The notes under the pieces: generated by a model | Database searches by the model: none | What the model was told of the DNA's origin: nothing | What the model saw: the letters and a program-made list of their open reading frames with translations, nothing else | Translations under genes and position numbers: made by a program | Shown: in pieces, positions 32,283 to 40,801 of the stretch | Numbering within the stretch: position 1 is the stretch's first letter | How the letters are laid out: the number at the start of each line of letters is the position of its first letter | Assembly (NCBI GenBank): GCA_934446095.1 | Contig: CAKSDR010000008.1 | Span: 1 to 45,860, forward strand | Direction of reading: 5' to 3' | DNA length: 45,860 nucleotides | Source: an uncultured Eubacteriales bacterium | GTDB lineage: Bacteria; Bacillota; Clostridia; Oscillospirales; CAG-382

Positions 32283-33164
32283 TCACACCTTTTCAGTAAC
32301 TTTCTTTCCGAGTATACCTGTAGGCTTTACCAGAAGCACTATTATCAAAACGGCAAAAACTATAGCGTCCGACAATGATGTGGAAATATATGATTTACTG
32401 AATATTTCTATTAATCCGAGTAAAATTCCTCCGAGCATTGCTCCGGGAATAGAGCCGATTCCTCCGAACACGGCTGCGGTAAACGCTTTAATGCCGGGCA
32501 TTGAACCTGTTGTCGGTACAAGCGTTGGATAAGCTGAACACAGCAACACTCCGGCTATTGCGGCAAGAGCACTTCCTATGGCAAATGTCAGTGAAATTGT
32601 AACATTTACATTAATTCCCATAAGTTCCGCCGCGTCTTTATCTTCAGACACCGCACGCATAGCCTTGCCCATTCGGGACTGTTTTGTGAAAATTGTAAGA
32701 GCCGTCATAATAACAATACATGCGGCAACCGTAATTATAGATTCAGCCGTTATGATAAGGGAGCCGCCAAACAGTGAAACAGAGTCAAACGGCGCAACCG
32801 AAGAAAATACTTTAGGTGCGCTTCCCCATATCAGCAGCGCCGTATTCTGCAGGAAAAAACTTACGCCGATTGCAGTTATAAGCACCGCAAGTGATCCTGC
32901 CCTTCTCAAAGGTTTATAGGCAAGTCCCTCGATGAGAATGCCTAAGAACGTGCAGACGACAACGGCACACAAAATGGAAACTGCCGGCGGAAATTTAAGA
33001 TATGTAGCCGTGCAGAAAGAAATATATGCGCCAACCATTATAACGTCGCCGTGCGCAAAGTTAAGCATTTTGGCAATTCCGTACACCATAGTATACCCCA
33101 AAGCAATTATGGCGTATACGCTGCCAAGGCTTATTCCGTTAATCAAATTTGAAACAAATGTCAT
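32283..33164 (-). CDS. livH: Branched-chain amino acid ABC transporter, permease LivH
   Basis: The 293-residue membrane protein has the LivH signature YAIIALGYTMVYGIAKMLNF, then AHGDVIMVGAY, and AVSEDKDAAELMGINV in the coupling loop. It has about eight spans and pairs with LivM. A GAGGT site precedes the ATG at 33164. Confidence 0.93.
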   Translation of the reverse strand: MTFVSNLINGISLGSVYAIIALGYTMVYGIAKMLNFAHGDVIMVGAYISFCTATYLKFPPAVSILCAVVVCTFLGILIEGLAYKPLRRAGSLAVLITAIGVSFFLQNTALLIWGSAPKVFSSVAPFDSVSLFGGSLIITAESIITVAACIVIMTALTIFTKQSRMGKAMRAVSEDKDAAELMGINVNVTISLTFAIGSALAAIAGVLLCSAYPTLVPTTGSMPGIKAFTAAVFGGIGSIPGAMLGGILLGLIEIFSKSYISTSLSDAIVFAVLIIVLLVKPTGILGKKVTEKV

Positions 33165-33214
33165 AAGTTTTACCTCATACTTTATCCGGAAACATAATTA
33201 TACCTTTACATGAA

Positions 33215-33249
33215 GAAACGAGGAGCCGAATTATGCGGCGCCTCATTTC
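33215..33249 (-). other. Hairpin between livJ and livH
   Basis: On the minus strand GAAATGAGGCGCCG faces CGGCTCCTCGTTTC (interrupted stem) with a 7-nt loop, in the 106-bp gap after livJ. There is no good U-tract. It probably stabilises the binding-protein message or partly terminates, which would give more LivJ than permease. Confidence 0.55.
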
Positions 33250-33270
33250 AAAAAAATTATATCTTAATTT

Positions 33271-34461
33271 TTACATGCCTACATATACGCCGTCTTTTAT
33301 AACCATACCTTTAGGAGCCTTCGAAACTTCTCCGGATGCCGACCATGTCATGTCGCTGCCCGTAAGTCCGCTGATCTTAAAGTTTTCCGACGTAAATCTT
33401 GAAATAAGTTTATCGCATATATCGCTCGCGCTCATGTCGACTGTTACGCCTTCCGCTACGCAAGCATCGTAAATTGCATAAATGCAGTCATATGCATCTG
33501 CCGCAAACTGAGTAGGAACTTCCCCGAATTTTTCCTTGTATTTTGTTACAAAGTTCTTTGTAAGGTCATCTTCCGCGTCAGCTGTAAACGGTGTAAGAAG
33601 CATTACCCCCTCAGCAAGCGACGTATCGAAGTTTTCAAGAGTCAATATTCCGTCCATGCCGTCAACTCCGAAGAATTTCGGGCTGTACTGCATAGATTTT
33701 GCCTGTTTCAATATAAGTGACGCAGGAGTATAGTAAATAGGAAGAAATACAAGGTCTGCGCCTGAATTCTTAATATCTGTAAGCTGCGAGTTAAAGTCGT
33801 TTGCAGAGTCGTCAGTAAATGTTTTTACAGAAACAATGCTAAGACCGAGTTCATCCGCTTTTGCCTGGAACTTCTGATAGATTCCGGTAGAATATGCGTC
33901 GGAGTTATTGTATATAACCGCGATTTTTTCGCCAAGGTTCTGTTCTTTGATATATTCCGCGGAAGCAATTCCCTGGTTAGGGTCTGTAAAGCACATCTGG
34001 AACATTGATTCCTTGCGCTGGATAGTTACGTTGCCGTTTTTATCGGGCTGACCGCCGAGAACATCTGTTGATGATGCGGAAGGAGTAAGTGCAAAGATGT
34101 GATCCGCATTAACTTCTGTTGACACTGCGATACAAGGCTGTGTTGTAACTGTTCCGAGAGAAATCTGCATTCCCCAGTCTTTAAGGATATTATACGCATT
34201 TACTGCTTTTTCGGCATCGTTTTCATCATCTTCAAATCTGAGTTCGAACTTAATGCCGTCTTTTGCATTGATTTCTTCAATTGCAATTTCAGCGCCGTTT
34301 TTAACTGCCTGACCGTATATTGCCGCACCGCCGGTTATAGGTCCGATAGCGCCGATTTTAATTGTATCGGTGCCGCCGTCTTTAGGCGTACAGCCCGTAA
34401 GGCTTGCAATCAAAGTTGCCGCTGCCGCTGCAATACCGATTACTTTTTTAAAACTTTTCAT
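33271..34461 (-). CDS. livJ: Branched-chain amino acid substrate-binding lipoprotein
   Basis: The 396-residue protein begins with a lipoprotein signal peptide and lipobox LTGC (Cys24). The type I periplasmic-binding fold is clear: DTIKIGAIGPITGGAAIYGQ at the mature N terminus, LTPSASSTDVLGG for the ligand cleft, and AADAYDCIYAIYDA. It captures branched-chain or related amino acids at the cell surface for LivHMGF. It is the first gene of the operon, with its own promoter and a leader hairpin. Exact substrate unknown. Confidence 0.92.
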   Translation of the reverse strand: MKSFKKVIGIAAAAATLIASLTGCTPKDGGTDTIKIGAIGPITGGAAIYGQAVKNGAEIAIEEINAKDGIKFELRFEDDENDAEKAVNAYNILKDWGMQISLGTVTTQPCIAVSTEVNADHIFALTPSASSTDVLGGQPDKNGNVTIQRKESMFQMCFTDPNQGIASAEYIKEQNLGEKIAVIYNNSDAYSTGIYQKFQAKADELGLSIVSVKTFTDDSANDFNSQLTDIKNSGADLVFLPIYYTPASLILKQAKSMQYSPKFFGVDGMDGILTLENFDTSLAEGVMLLTPFTADAEDDLTKNFVTKYKEKFGEVPTQFAADAYDCIYAIYDACVAEGVTVDMSASDICDKLISRFTSENFKISGLTGSDMTWSASGEVSKAPKGMVIKDGVYVGM

Positions 34462-34529
34462 TTTTAGTTCCCCTTTCAGAGTGATAGGATACGGATGTAA
34501 GTTTTTTCCTGCATCCTTTTATAAACAAA

Positions 34530-34567
34530 AAAGGCAAAAACACCACAATAAACGCGTCCTTGCCTTT
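34530..34567 (-). promoter_or_regulatory. Terminator-like hairpin at the start of the liv leader (attenuator candidate)
   Basis: In the minus-strand transcript AAAGGCAA (34567-34560) pairs with TTGCCTTT (34537-34530) around a 22-nt loop, followed by TTTTTTGT. It begins within a few bases of the predicted start, so it could terminate most transcripts before livJ. No antiterminator partner or leader peptide was recognised. Confidence 0.45.
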
Positions 34568-34575
34568 ATTTGTAT

Positions 34576-34604
34576 ATAATATCACGCAATAGTGCAAAAG
34601 TCAA
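34576..34604 (-). promoter_or_regulatory. Promoter of the liv operon
   Basis: On the minus strand TTGACT (34604-34599) and TATTAT (34581-34576), 17-bp spacer, with a TG one base before the -10. Confidence 0.75.
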
Positions 34605-34701
34605 TAGATATTTTAAAAATTCACAGTATTTTATCTGTTTTTTATAAAACTATTAAATATTTACATATTATATTATACCGATTGTATAAATTCAGGTTTC
34701 C

Positions 34702-34730
34702 TTGCCAAAATTTCTTTTATATGATATACT
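34702..34730 (+). promoter_or_regulatory. Promoter of the pseudouridine synthase gene
   Basis: TTGCCA (34702-34707) and TATACT (34725-34730), 17-bp spacer, with an upstream TG one base before the -10. Confidence 0.65.
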
Positions 34731-34766
34731 TACATAGAAAATTCTTGAAAACCGGACAAAATTAAC

Positions 34767-35630
34767 ATGAGAAAAATTTATTACACTCTTCTTTCAGGCG
34801 ATGAAAAATATACTGTCGGCGAACTTTTAAAAAGCAAACTTTCGATATCCTCGCGGGTTCTTTCGGGTTTGAAAAAAGAAAATCTTATTTTTTTAAATGA
34901 TATCCCGTGTCACACATGGCAAAAAGGCAAAAACGGAGATACTTTATCCTTTGTCCTGCAAGACACTTTCCCTTCCGAAAACGTTGTCCCGCGCAAAATT
35001 CCGCTTGACATAATCTACGAAGACGACGATATTCTTGCGGTAAACAAGCCCTCCGACATGCCCGTTCACCCGAGCATAAATAATTACGAAAACACTCTCG
35101 GCAACGCCGTAATGTATTATTTCCGAAACATTCCATTCGTATACAGGCCGGTAAACCGGCTTGACCGTGACACAACAGGTGCCGTTATAATTGCCAAAAC
35201 TCAGCAGGCATGCTTTAATCTTTCGAAGCAAATGCAAAATGGGTTTTTCAAAAAAACATATCTTGCAGTAATCGACGGCGTACCTGAAAAAGAGCACGGA
35301 ATAATAGACGCCCCGATAGCACGCGTGCCCGGCAGCGCAATTAAGAGGTGCGTAAGCCCTCTCGGAAAACCTGCCTTTACGGAATATGACCTGCTGCAAA
35401 GCAACGGTGAAATTTCGCTTGTTCAAGTCAAACTTCACACCGGAAGAACCCACCAGATACGGGTTCATTTTTCGTACATCGGATATCCCTTGCTTTACGA
35501 CTATCTATATGGCAGAGAAGTGCCCGGCAAAATTCTACTCCTGCACTGCGAAAAACTTGAATTTGCGCACCCCGTGACAAACAAACCCTTAACTATTATT
35601 GCAAAAAGAACTTTTCCGTGTTTCAGTTAA
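34767..35630 (+). CDS. RluA-family pseudouridine synthase
   Basis: The 287-residue protein has an S4-like N-terminal region (about 12-70) and the catalytic motif NRLDRDTTG near residue 131, whose Asp attacks the target uridine. Further conserved parts are DDILAVNKPSDMPVHPS and KLHTGRTHQIRVHFSYIG. The enzyme converts uridine to pseudouridine in rRNA or tRNA. The position modified cannot be told from sequence. The start is the ATG at 34767; the binding site is weak. Confidence 0.9.
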   Translation: MRKIYYTLLSGDEKYTVGELLKSKLSISSRVLSGLKKENLIFLNDIPCHTWQKGKNGDTLSFVLQDTFPSENVVPRKIPLDIIYEDDDILAVNKPSDMPVHPSINNYENTLGNAVMYYFRNIPFVYRPVNRLDRDTTGAVIIAKTQQACFNLSKQMQNGFFKKTYLAVIDGVPEKEHGIIDAPIARVPGSAIKRCVSPLGKPAFTEYDLLQSNGEISLVQVKLHTGRTHQIRVHFSYIGYPLLYDYLYGREVPGKILLLHCEKLEFAHPVTNKPLTIIAKRTFPCFS

Positions 35631-35691
35631 AATCAGATACATGCAATACTTTTTCTCAAATACTGCTGAAAGCGACACAACTGCTTAGCAT

Positions 35692-35748
35692 ACATACAAC
35701 AATGCTTAGCATACAACAATGCTTAGCAATGCTTATTAGCACACAATG
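35692..35748 (+). repeat. Short degenerate tandem repeats
   Basis: The unit TGCTTAGCATACAACAA recurs in degenerate form: CTGCTTAGCATACATACAAC, then TGCTTAGCATACAACAA, TGCTTAGCAA and TGCTTATTAGCACACAA. It lies between the pseudouridine synthase gene and a terminator and is non-coding. Confidence 0.7.
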
Positions 35749-35764
35749 TGCTGATACATAATAA

Positions 35765-35795
35765 GACCGCCTGTGACATCACAGGCGGTCTTTAT
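35765..35795. terminator. Terminator between the pseudouridine synthase gene and the ABC permease
   Basis: GACCGCCTGTG (35765-35775) pairs perfectly with CACAGGCGGTC (35780-35790), with a T-rich run after it on the plus strand. It lies just past the permease stop codon on the minus strand. Confidence 0.85.
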
Positions 35796-35798
35796 ATT

Positions 35799-37784
35799 TT
35801 ATTTTAAGCTTTTCTTTACACAATCCGGCAAATCCGAATAATTGCAGAACACTTCATAGTATGAAGAGCCTCCGGTATTGTATATTAATCTTATATAAGT
35901 ATAATACTCTGCCGAATCGAACTCCAGGTTTATATTCTTATTTAAAAGTTCTTCAACTTCTGCTATTTCATTTTCGTTTTCGAACAGCAATTCATAATGT
36001 GAACTCCTCGTCGTTCCCGCAGCATAAGTTTTCCTTGAGGAATCAACCGTAACCTCAGCGCTTACAACTTTGGGGTCGCTGCTGAAATATCCGTTATCAG
36101 AAAGAAATTTTTTGGTGTTTTCAAATTTATCCGTAATTCCGATTTCCATTCTGTCGTAAATTCTGTACAGCATTTCGGGTGAAATTTTCCTGCCGCTTTC
36201 AAGAGTTCCTTTTCTTAAATATGTGACTTCCACATACACGGGAGGTTCGCTGTATTTTTCCGAATATTTGGTATATTCTTCATATCCAAGCGAAGAAAGA
36301 TCCTTTATAAGAGCCTCTTTAAGTTTTTCGTACTGTTCTCCCGCGCTCAAGGTTATTCTGCTTTCCTCTGCCATTCTTCTGTCGCCGACAGACATATCGA
36401 TAATTTTTGTATTTTCTGCATCAAGCATCGGATAAAGATATTTTTTCATCGGCTCCGTATCATACAATGAAGAAAGATATTTTTCGTAATCCTGTTTGTC
36501 TGTCAAATATGTTCTGCTGACTTTTCTGCCGTTTTTCAAATTATATGATATATATACTCTTTTCACATAAGTTTTCTCGGCATCTTTATTTTCGATTTCA
36601 TGCTGGTGCAGCGCCATTATGCTCTTGATATCATCTTCGGACGTAAAGTACGGAACCGCAGTATCGATAATATACCTGTCGCCGTCAACATAAAATGCTT
36701 CTTTTTCATACGGTTTTATAATGCTGGCACTTTCTACTTTGCTTATATCCGGAATATACTTTTCGTATCCGAAAACATCAAAGTGTATTATGCCGCACAC
36801 GGCTGCAAACACTGCGGTGAAAGCCGCAACCGGCTTTACGGCGCCTTTCAGCGTGAAACTTTTTTTGTTAAGCATATTTGACGCAACAATTCCGACGATT
36901 CCGAAAATTACCGCCGCGGGAATTCTTACGGATTCGGACACAAGAGAAAAATACACAAATCCGCCGATTGCAAATACCATTGCCACAACATAGGTAAACA
37001 CGGGTTTCAGTTTAGGGAAAGCAACGACTTCGTCATAATTTTCAAGGTTTCTTGCTTTGTATATAAAATATGCTCCCGCAAAAAGCGCAAGGCCTGCTAT
37101 TATATAAATGAGGCATTTCGGACCCATGATGTCCTCCGGCATAAGATATATATTTTCCATCGTCTTGCCGAAAGAATTGGTATCGGTATCAAATCCGTAC
37201 AAATAAATATCGCACACAAAATAATAACAGCCTATAATTATCGCCGGCAGAGCTGCAAATCCGCATGTTATTATTAAAGATGCGGCGCTGTTGCCGGTGA
37301 GCATGCATGAAAAGAGTGTGAGGGCGTATGCTATGAAAGAATATACCGCCGTAATCCCAAGCCACAAAAATACAAATTTTGCGGGGACTTTATTTAAAAG
37401 AAACAGCACTCCCATAACGGCTGCCGGAGCAAGAACCAAAACTGCGTCCGTAAATGCATGCGAAAAAAACAAAGTTCCTCTTTTCATGGGAAGTCCGTGT
37501 ATTCCGCATACGGAAGCCGAATGATTAAGATATGAAAATGTAAAAAGTCCTATTACTGCCGAAAAAATAATTGTGGAAAAATATGTCCCCAGAACATACG
37601 AATGAAATGAGGACTCCTTAAAGGTTCTTACTGCCTCTTGTGCCATATTAGGATCCGAATAAAGGCAATATGGCAAATAGGAAAACAAAAACATTATCAA
37701 AAAGTTTACAACTCCCAGCCACCATAATCGTTTAAAGTCGGATTTTATTATTCCTTTATTAAAGGATGATATTTTTAAATTCAT
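35799..37784 (-). CDS. ABC-2-type exporter permease with large extracytoplasmic domain (DUF6449-like)
   Basis: About 661 residues from the ATG at 37784, chosen because GGAGGAATGG precedes it. The N-terminal half has some eight membrane spans (for example YVLGTYFSTIIFSAVIGLF), followed by a polar domain of about 300 residues starting near residue 345. The GntR-ATPase-permease order is that of YtrA-type operons, which respond to cell-wall-active compounds. The DUF6449 link is by memory of the architecture and is tentative. Its start overlaps the ATPase gene by 26 bp. Confidence 0.75.
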   Translation of the reverse strand: MNLKISSFNKGIIKSDFKRLWWLGVVNFLIMFLFSYLPYCLYSDPNMAQEAVRTFKESSFHSYVLGTYFSTIIFSAVIGLFTFSYLNHSASVCGIHGLPMKRGTLFFSHAFTDAVLVLAPAAVMGVLFLLNKVPAKFVFLWLGITAVYSFIAYALTLFSCMLTGNSAASLIITCGFAALPAIIIGCYYFVCDIYLYGFDTDTNSFGKTMENIYLMPEDIMGPKCLIYIIAGLALFAGAYFIYKARNLENYDEVVAFPKLKPVFTYVVAMVFAIGGFVYFSLVSESVRIPAAVIFGIVGIVASNMLNKKSFTLKGAVKPVAAFTAVFAAVCGIIHFDVFGYEKYIPDISKVESASIIKPYEKEAFYVDGDRYIIDTAVPYFTSEDDIKSIMALHQHEIENKDAEKTYVKRVYISYNLKNGRKVSRTYLTDKQDYEKYLSSLYDTEPMKKYLYPMLDAENTKIIDMSVGDRRMAEESRITLSAGEQYEKLKEALIKDLSSLGYEEYTKYSEKYSEPPVYVEVTYLRKGTLESGRKISPEMLYRIYDRMEIGITDKFENTKKFLSDNGYFSSDPKVVSAEVTVDSSRKTYAAGTTRSSHYELLFENENEIAEVEELLNKNINLEFDSAEYYTYIRLIYNTGGSSYYEVFCNYSDLPDCVKKSLK

Positions 37785-38661
37785 AGTCCATTCCTCCGAG
37801 TTCATATATAAATATTTCTTCCAGAGTAAGCGGCAAAATATCGAATATTAACGGTTTATATTCCGATATAAGTTTCGATATTTCATTATTTTCTCCCCTT
37901 ACTATAAGGTTTTCGACGCTTCCGAACTTGCTGCTGTGCAAAATATCAAGTTTTTCACGCAGTTCTTCGGGAATGGCTCCCTCGGAAAATGCAGCCTGAA
38001 CTTTATGAATATTGCCTTTTACATCGTCCAAAGATTTTTCTATAACCACCTTGCCGTCGAACATAATTCCGATATGATCGCACACATCTTCAAGTTCCCT
38101 TAAGTTATGGCTTGAAACAAGAACCGTCATGCCTCTTTCGGAAACTTCTCCCAAAAGAATATTCCATGTATGTCTTCTCATAACGGGGTCAAGTCCGTCA
38201 AGCGGTTCGTCAAGAATCATAATATCCGGTCTTGCCGAAATTCCTATCCAGAACGCCACCTGTTTCTGCATACCCTTTGAGAGTCTTTTCGCTTTTCTTT
38301 TTACGTCTATTTTAAATATTTCCGAAAGTTTGTTGAAAACTTCCCACGAAAACTGAGGATACTGCTGCGCATAGTATTTTGCAACGTCCATTATCGAATA
38401 TGTCGTGTAAAAAAACAAATCGTCGCTTACATACACCATTCTTTTCTTTATATCCGAATTTTCGTAAACTTTTTTCCCGTCAACCTCAATACTGCCGCTA
38501 TCCTGTTTGTATATTCCCATAAGTGTTTTTATAAACGTTGTTTTTCCGGCTCCGTTCGGTCCTATGAGTCCGTATACGCTTCCCTTTTCAACATTAAGCG
38601 ACATTGAATCAAGCGCCGTAAAATTTCCGAAAGTTTTTGTAACACTTTCAACCTTTATCAT
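37759..38661 (-). CDS. ABC exporter ATP-binding protein
   Basis: The 300-residue protein has Walker A GPNGAGKTT, the signature LSKGMQKQ, Walker B IMILDEPLDGLDP and a C-terminal extension of about 90 residues typical of exporter ATPases (YtrB/CcmA class). It overlaps the GntR gene (14 bp) and the permease gene, so the three form one translational unit. Confidence 0.9.
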   Translation of the reverse strand: MIKVESVTKTFGNFTALDSMSLNVEKGSVYGLIGPNGAGKTTFIKTLMGIYKQDSGSIEVDGKKVYENSDIKKRMVYVSDDLFFYTTYSIMDVAKYYAQQYPQFSWEVFNKLSEIFKIDVKRKAKRLSKGMQKQVAFWIGISARPDIMILDEPLDGLDPVMRRHTWNILLGEVSERGMTVLVSSHNLRELEDVCDHIGIMFDGKVVIEKSLDDVKGNIHKVQAAFSEGAIPEELREKLDILHSSKFGSVENLIVRGENNEISKLISEYKPLIFDILPLTLEEIFIYELGGMDYEFKNIIL

Positions 38662-39040
38662 TATTTATACCCTCCTTCTCGTTATAAATTTTTCTGAGTA
38701 TGTCCCTTACGGCATTGTAATCCACTCCGAGATAATACAATTCGCTTACCGTCTTTGACAAAACAGTCAAAAGTTGTTCTGCCTTTCCGTTTTCAGTCAC
38801 ATTTTTTACCGATGATACAAAATATCCTTTTCCCACTACCGAATTTATATAACCGTCATTTTCAAGATCCTTATAACTTTTCTGTATCGTATTCGGATTT
38901 ATCCCGAGTTCAGACGCAAGTTCCCTTACCGACGGAATCTTATCGTTCTCCCTCAATGCTCCGCTTATTATAAGGTCCTTGATTTTTTCCTTTATCTGTT
39001 CATATATCGGCCTATGGTCATTATAATCTACAGACAACAA
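38648..39040 (-). CDS. GntR-family regulator (YtrA subfamily)
   Basis: About 130 residues from TTG at 39040, preferred because AAGGGG lies upstream; the GTG at 39049 overlaps that site. The winged helix (EQIKEKIKDLIISGALREND, then IPSVRELASELGINPNTI) is followed by a short C-terminal helical segment, as in YtrA regulators that lack a large effector domain. A 16-bp inverted repeat in its promoter indicates autoregulation of the operon. Confidence 0.9.
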   Translation of the reverse strand: MLSVDYNDHRPIYEQIKEKIKDLIISGALRENDKIPSVRELASELGINPNTIQKSYKDLENDGYINSVVGKGYFVSSVKNVTENGKAEQLLTVLSKTVSELYYLGVDYNAVRDILRKIYNEKEGINNDKG

Positions 39041-39056
39041 CTTTCTCACCCCTTTC

Positions 39057-39102
39057 TTTTACAGTGTATTATCTGTACTATTACATATAATACACTGTAA
39101 AA
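39057..39102. promoter_or_regulatory. Operator: 16-bp inverted repeat in the GntR promoter
   Basis: TTTTACAGTGTATTAT (39057-39072) and ATAATACACTGTAAAA (39087-39102) are perfect inverted copies 14 bp apart. One arm includes the -10 box. This is a probable binding site for the GntR protein it precedes. Confidence 0.82.
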
Positions 39103-39115
39103 ATAGTTTTGTCAA
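39087..39115 (-). promoter_or_regulatory. Promoter of the GntR-ABC operon
   Basis: On the minus strand TTGACA (39115-39110) and TATTAT (39092-39087), 17-bp spacer. The -10 lies in the operator arm. Confidence 0.8.
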
Positions 39116-39144
39116 GTATTTTCCAAAAATTTTTTATACGGGCA

Positions 39145-39195
39145 TAAAAAAAGCGGAAAAATCAAGGGGTCTTGCAAATACCTTGATTTTTCCGC
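39145..39195 (-). terminator. Terminator of the RNHCP gene
   Basis: On the minus strand GCGGAAAAATCAAGG pairs with CCTTGATTTTTCCGC (15-bp stem, 39195-39153), followed by a run of seven T residues. Confidence 0.85.
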
Positions 39196-39211
39196 GGTTT
39201 TGTAAAATATA

Positions 39212-39556
39212 TCAGTTTGTTACAGTCAGCCTTATTAAAAGGTCAGTATCATCATACTGGCTGTCGGGCAAAGAGTCTTTGGGAGTTTTGATTGCCGCCT
39301 TGTTACGGCAAAGGCTGCCGCACTTTTTGCACTTATGGGTTATTATATATCCCTTTTTGCTGTCAGGGCATACCGACACAGGATAAAGTATTCCGTGGCA
39401 ATTGCACGCCCGGTCCCCGGGATTTATATCAACATGCAGCGAGCACAGGCATCTGGGGCAATGATTTCTGCTTGTCTTTTCGAGAGGCATTACTTCAAAT
39501 CCGCAGTTTGCGCAAATAAAGCCGCTGTCATTTTTGGTAAATCTCTTCTGTTCCAT
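39212..39556 (-). CDS. RNHCP-domain zinc protein
   Basis: The 114-residue protein carries paired zinc motifs: FICANCGFEV and the eponymous RNHCPRCLCSLH, then CNCHGILYPV and HKCKKCGSLCRNK. The RNHCP domain is an uncharacterised zinc-binding family of Gram-positive bacteria, so no reaction can be given. It lies 28 bp after the helicase loader gene and has its own terminator. Confidence 0.85.
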   Translation of the reverse strand: MEQKRFTKNDSGFICANCGFEVMPLEKTSRNHCPRCLCSLHVDINPGDRACNCHGILYPVSVCPDSKKGYIITHKCKKCGSLCRNKAAIKTPKDSLPDSQYDDTDLLIRLTVTN

Positions 39557-39583
39557 TTTTGTTCCGTTCTTCTTATGAAAATA

Positions 39584-40573
39584 TCATTTTTTTCTTCGCG
39601 TTTTCACATTTTTAAGTCTTATATCCTCACCTGAAAACTTAAACGTTCTGAAATCGCCGACAAGTCTTGACGTTATTCTGTCATCATACATCTTTTTCAT
39701 TTCGCGTATATCGGAAATATTGGTGCTTATAATCACCGCTTTCCCGGAGCAGATTCTCGTATTTAAAATATTATAAAGGGTAGCATGGGTAAAACTGCTC
39801 ATAAATTCCGTACCGAGATCGTCAATTATGAGAAGGTCGCAGTCAAAATACTTATCCGTGCTTTCGGTCTTTTCTTTTGAAAACCTTTCTTTTTCAAAGC
39901 ACGCAATAATATTCTGACACGTATCATATATAACATAAAATCCCTTATCTATAAGTTCTTTTGCGACAGAAGTCGATATATGTGTTTTTCCGAGACCGGT
40001 AGACCCGCACAAAAGCAGGTTTTTGCAGCCTTCTTTTTCTCTACCGAAGTTTTTTGCGTATTTTTTTGTTTCATCAAGAATGAACTTCATCATTTCTCTG
40101 TCTTTTTCCGGATACAAAGAAATATCGAAATTATCAAACGACTGGTTCTGAAGCATTTTTCCGAGTCCCGACGAAAGATACGCCTGTTTTTTAAGTTCCG
40201 CGGCAAAGCAGGAACACATATCTATGCCTATATACCCGGTATCAGAGCATTTTTTACACTTATATTTTATTTTCGTATAATCTGCGGGATATCCCTTTTT
40301 TACCAGAAGATCTGCCCTTGCTTCCTGCAGTTCCTTGTTCTCTTTTTTCAGTTTTTCAACTGCAGACGCAAGATTCTCCCTTCCGTCCATTGCCTCTTTA
40401 TAAAGCGCAAGTCCCGTCATTGAAAGTGCTGTGTCGATTTCCTTTATAACGGGAATCTTGTTATATATTTCAACTTTTCTGCTTTCTGAAAGCGCCGCTG
40501 CAGACTCTCTTCTTTCCGAAAAAATATCCTTGACTTTTTTCACAACATCATATGAATAAGAAATAACGCTCAA
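39584..40573 (-). CDS. DnaC/DnaI-type helicase loader ATPase
   Basis: The 329-residue protein has a coiled-coil N terminus (about 60-95), a zinc knuckle (CKKCSDTGY at 106-114 plus CSCF near 120-123) and an AAA+ domain with Walker A GSTGLGKTH (near 190-198), Walker B LLIIDDLG and an arginine finger region DDRITSRLVG. Such proteins load the replicative helicase on DNA; related copies serve phage and transposon systems. The surroundings are chromosomal, so a housekeeping role is likely. The TTG start at 40573 directly abuts a GGGGG run, so the start is uncertain. Confidence 0.85.
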   Translation of the reverse strand: MSVISYSYDVVKKVKDIFSERRESAAALSESRKVEIYNKIPVIKEIDTALSMTGLALYKEAMDGRENLASAVEKLKKENKELQEARADLLVKKGYPADYTKIKYKCKKCSDTGYIGIDMCSCFAAELKKQAYLSSGLGKMLQNQSFDNFDISLYPEKDREMMKFILDETKKYAKNFGREKEGCKNLLLCGSTGLGKTHISTSVAKELIDKGFYVIYDTCQNIIACFEKERFSKEKTESTDKYFDCDLLIIDDLGTEFMSSFTHATLYNILNTRICSGKAVIISTNISDIREMKKMYDDRITSRLVGDFRTFKFSGEDIRLKNVKTRRKK

Positions 40574-40595
40574 CCCCCAAAAAACATATATAAGT

Positions 40596-40624
40596 ATTAT
40601 ATACCAACTTTAAACCGGTGTCAA
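40596..40624 (-). promoter_or_regulatory. Promoter of the helicase loader-RNHCP genes
   Basis: On the minus strand TTGACA (40624-40619) and TATAAT (40601-40596), 17-bp spacer, both consensus. Confidence 0.82.
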
Positions 40625-40639
40625 CTTTTTAAAAAGCGA

Positions 40640-40668
40640 TTGACAAACCTTTCTTTATATGATATACT
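40640..40668 (+). promoter_or_regulatory. Promoter of tRNA-Glu
   Basis: TTGACA (40640-40645) and TATACT (40663-40668), 17-bp spacer, 14 bp before the tRNA gene. Confidence 0.82.
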
Positions 40669-40682
40669 TATTTCATTAGCAA

Positions 40683-40757
40683 GGCCTGTTGGTCAAGCGG
40701 CTAAGACGCCGCCCTCTCAAGGCGGAAACAGGAGTTCGATTCTCCTACGGGTCACCA
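40683..40757 (+). tRNA. tRNA-Glu (anticodon CTC)
   Basis: The 75-nt cloverleaf has acceptor GGCCTGT/ACGGGTC, a D arm with GGTCAAGCGGC, anticodon stem CCGCC/GGCGG around the loop CTCTCAA (anticodon CTC, reading GAG), T arm AGGAGTTCGATTCTCCT and an encoded CCA. A promoter and a terminator flank it, so it is an independent unit. Confidence 0.93.
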
Positions 40758-40763
40758 TAAATG

Positions 40764-40795
40764 AAAGACGAAGCATATTTGCTTCGTCTTTTTAT
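40764..40795. terminator. Terminator of tRNA-Glu and of the GNAT gene
   Basis: AAAGACGAAGCA (40764-40775) pairs perfectly with TGCTTCGTCTTT (40780-40791). It ends the tRNA transcript on the plus strand and lies just after the GNAT stop on the minus strand. Confidence 0.87.
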
Positions 40796-40801
40796 ATATT
40801 G

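Noticed and set aside
34462..34604. T-box riboswitch upstream of livJ
   Set aside because: The leader is only about 110 nt and no T-box core sequence (TGGNACCGCG-like) is visible.
39584..40573. IS21-type IstB transposition helper
   Set aside because: No IstA transposase or terminal repeats are adjacent; the zinc knuckle and long N terminus fit a DnaC/DnaI-type loader better.
40683..40757. tRNA-Glu as an attachment site for one of the accessory blocks
   Set aside because: No duplicate of its 3' end and no adjacent integrase were seen; the island uses rpsI instead.
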